DNA from: Pyramidobacter piscolens
GTDB lineage: Bacteria; Synergistota; Synergistia; Synergistales; Dethiosulfovibrionaceae
Assembly (NCBI GenBank): GCA_004558205.1
Contig: SFDM01000038.1
Coordinates: 1 to 51,937 of the forward strand
DNA length: 51,937 nt
Reading direction: 5' to 3'
A program made the position numbers and the translations under genes. Position 1 is the stretch's first letter. The number at the start of each line of letters is the position of its first letter. Positions 51,598-51,937 of the stretch are shown here, piece after piece. A model generated the notes under the pieces. That model saw nothing but the letters and a program-made list of their open reading frames with translations, made no database searches and had not been told where the DNA came from.

Positions 51598-51632
51598 AAA
51601 AGGAGGGGCTTATCGCCTCTCCTTTTGTTTTT
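51598..51632. terminator. Terminator closing the core gene cluster
   Basis: AAAAGGAGGGGC pairs with GCCTCTCCTTTT (one G-U) across a TTATC loop, followed by GTTTTT. The A-run upstream makes it bidirectional. Confidence 0.85.
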
Positions 51633-51681
51633 CCTGCGGTTTCCTTCTTTGTCTTGTGGCGGCCTGATACTAATTATCAAT

Positions 51682-51937
51682 GTGCGCCCGTGAAGCGCTT
51701 TGCAGAGAGTCACCAAGGAGATCTCAGTTGAAGAGAAACTGAGATGCCAACCAACTAACCGGGAGTGGAAACGCCTAAGGCATAGCATGTTGGCAAAGGG
51801 AAAGATATTGGATAGTCAGGAGTACAATAGGTTTTCCTAAGGCATAGGAACGGCATGGATAAAGGAACACTCCTTGAAATCCAGTCACTTGGCTTAAAAC
51901 TAGGAGGTACACGAAAACGCTGACCGAAGCGTGTACA
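51682..51937 (+). mobile_element. Group II intron, 5' part (continues beyond window)
   Basis: The sequence starts with GTGCGCCCG, matching the bacterial group II intron 5' consensus GTGYG. What follows is a long, non-coding, structured-looking region with segments reminiscent of intron domain I (for example CTAAGGCATAGCATGTTGGC, GGATAGTCAGGAGTACAATA and CGCTGACCGAAGCGTGTACA). Several short stems are visible (CTCAGTT/AACTGAG, CGCTGACCGAAGCG). The reverse transcriptase/maturase and the 3' end would lie outside the window. It stands right after a motif like the A/B repeat terminus. Identification rests on recall of intron consensus features. Confidence 0.6.

Overview
The window is one contiguous stretch of a GC-rich diderm bacterial chromosome. 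A Synergistota member, possibly close to Pyramidobacter, fits best. This is inferred from the overall style of the genes and the gene mix: outer-membrane-type patatin/barrel protein, MinCDE, Rex, membrane pyrophosphatase and MreBCD/RodA. It does not rest on a database match. No rRNA, tRNA or CRISPR array was seen.

Positions 1-11,000 are an accessory and transport region, mostly on the minus strand. It holds a decayed WYL-type regulator at the left edge, an operon of a multi-pass permease and a class A beta-lactamase-like serine hydrolase, a DUF3870 protein, the phosphate ABC transporter pstS/pstC/pstA/pstB, a ZIP metal transporter and a glutamate/dicarboxylate symporter. About 730 bp of repeats separate pstS from pstCAB. 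A perfect 16-bp parS-type palindrome lies at 8603-8618.

Positions 11,000-28,200 are all plus strand: a patatin-barrel phospholipase, proS, a Ski2-like helicase, guaA, hppA, dnaG, an S4-domain RNA-binding protein, eno, rex, and yajC-secD-secF.

Positions 28,600-51,300 form a nearly gap-free plus-strand core supercluster: LapA-like protein, RecJ-like nuclease, rel, dtd, an MBL hydrolase, radC, mreB-mreC-mreD-mrdA (elongation), minC-minD-minE (septum placement), rodA, a B12/radical-SAM protein with its DUF2344 partner, RNase G, smc, a TrmN6-like methyltransferase and rsmI. Many neighbours overlap by a few bases, so translational coupling is likely. The cluster joins cell-shape control, division-site choice, chromosome organisation and RNA processing.

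The most unusual layer is non-coding. Family A repeats (about 280 bp, long imperfect palindromes, AT-richer than the genes) and family B repeats (about 170 bp) lie in several intergenic gaps, and at least some copies share terminal inverted repeats resembling AATACTAATTACCCAT. One more such end directly precedes what looks like the 5' end of a group II intron that runs off the right edge. These look like non-autonomous mobile elements using a common end sequence.
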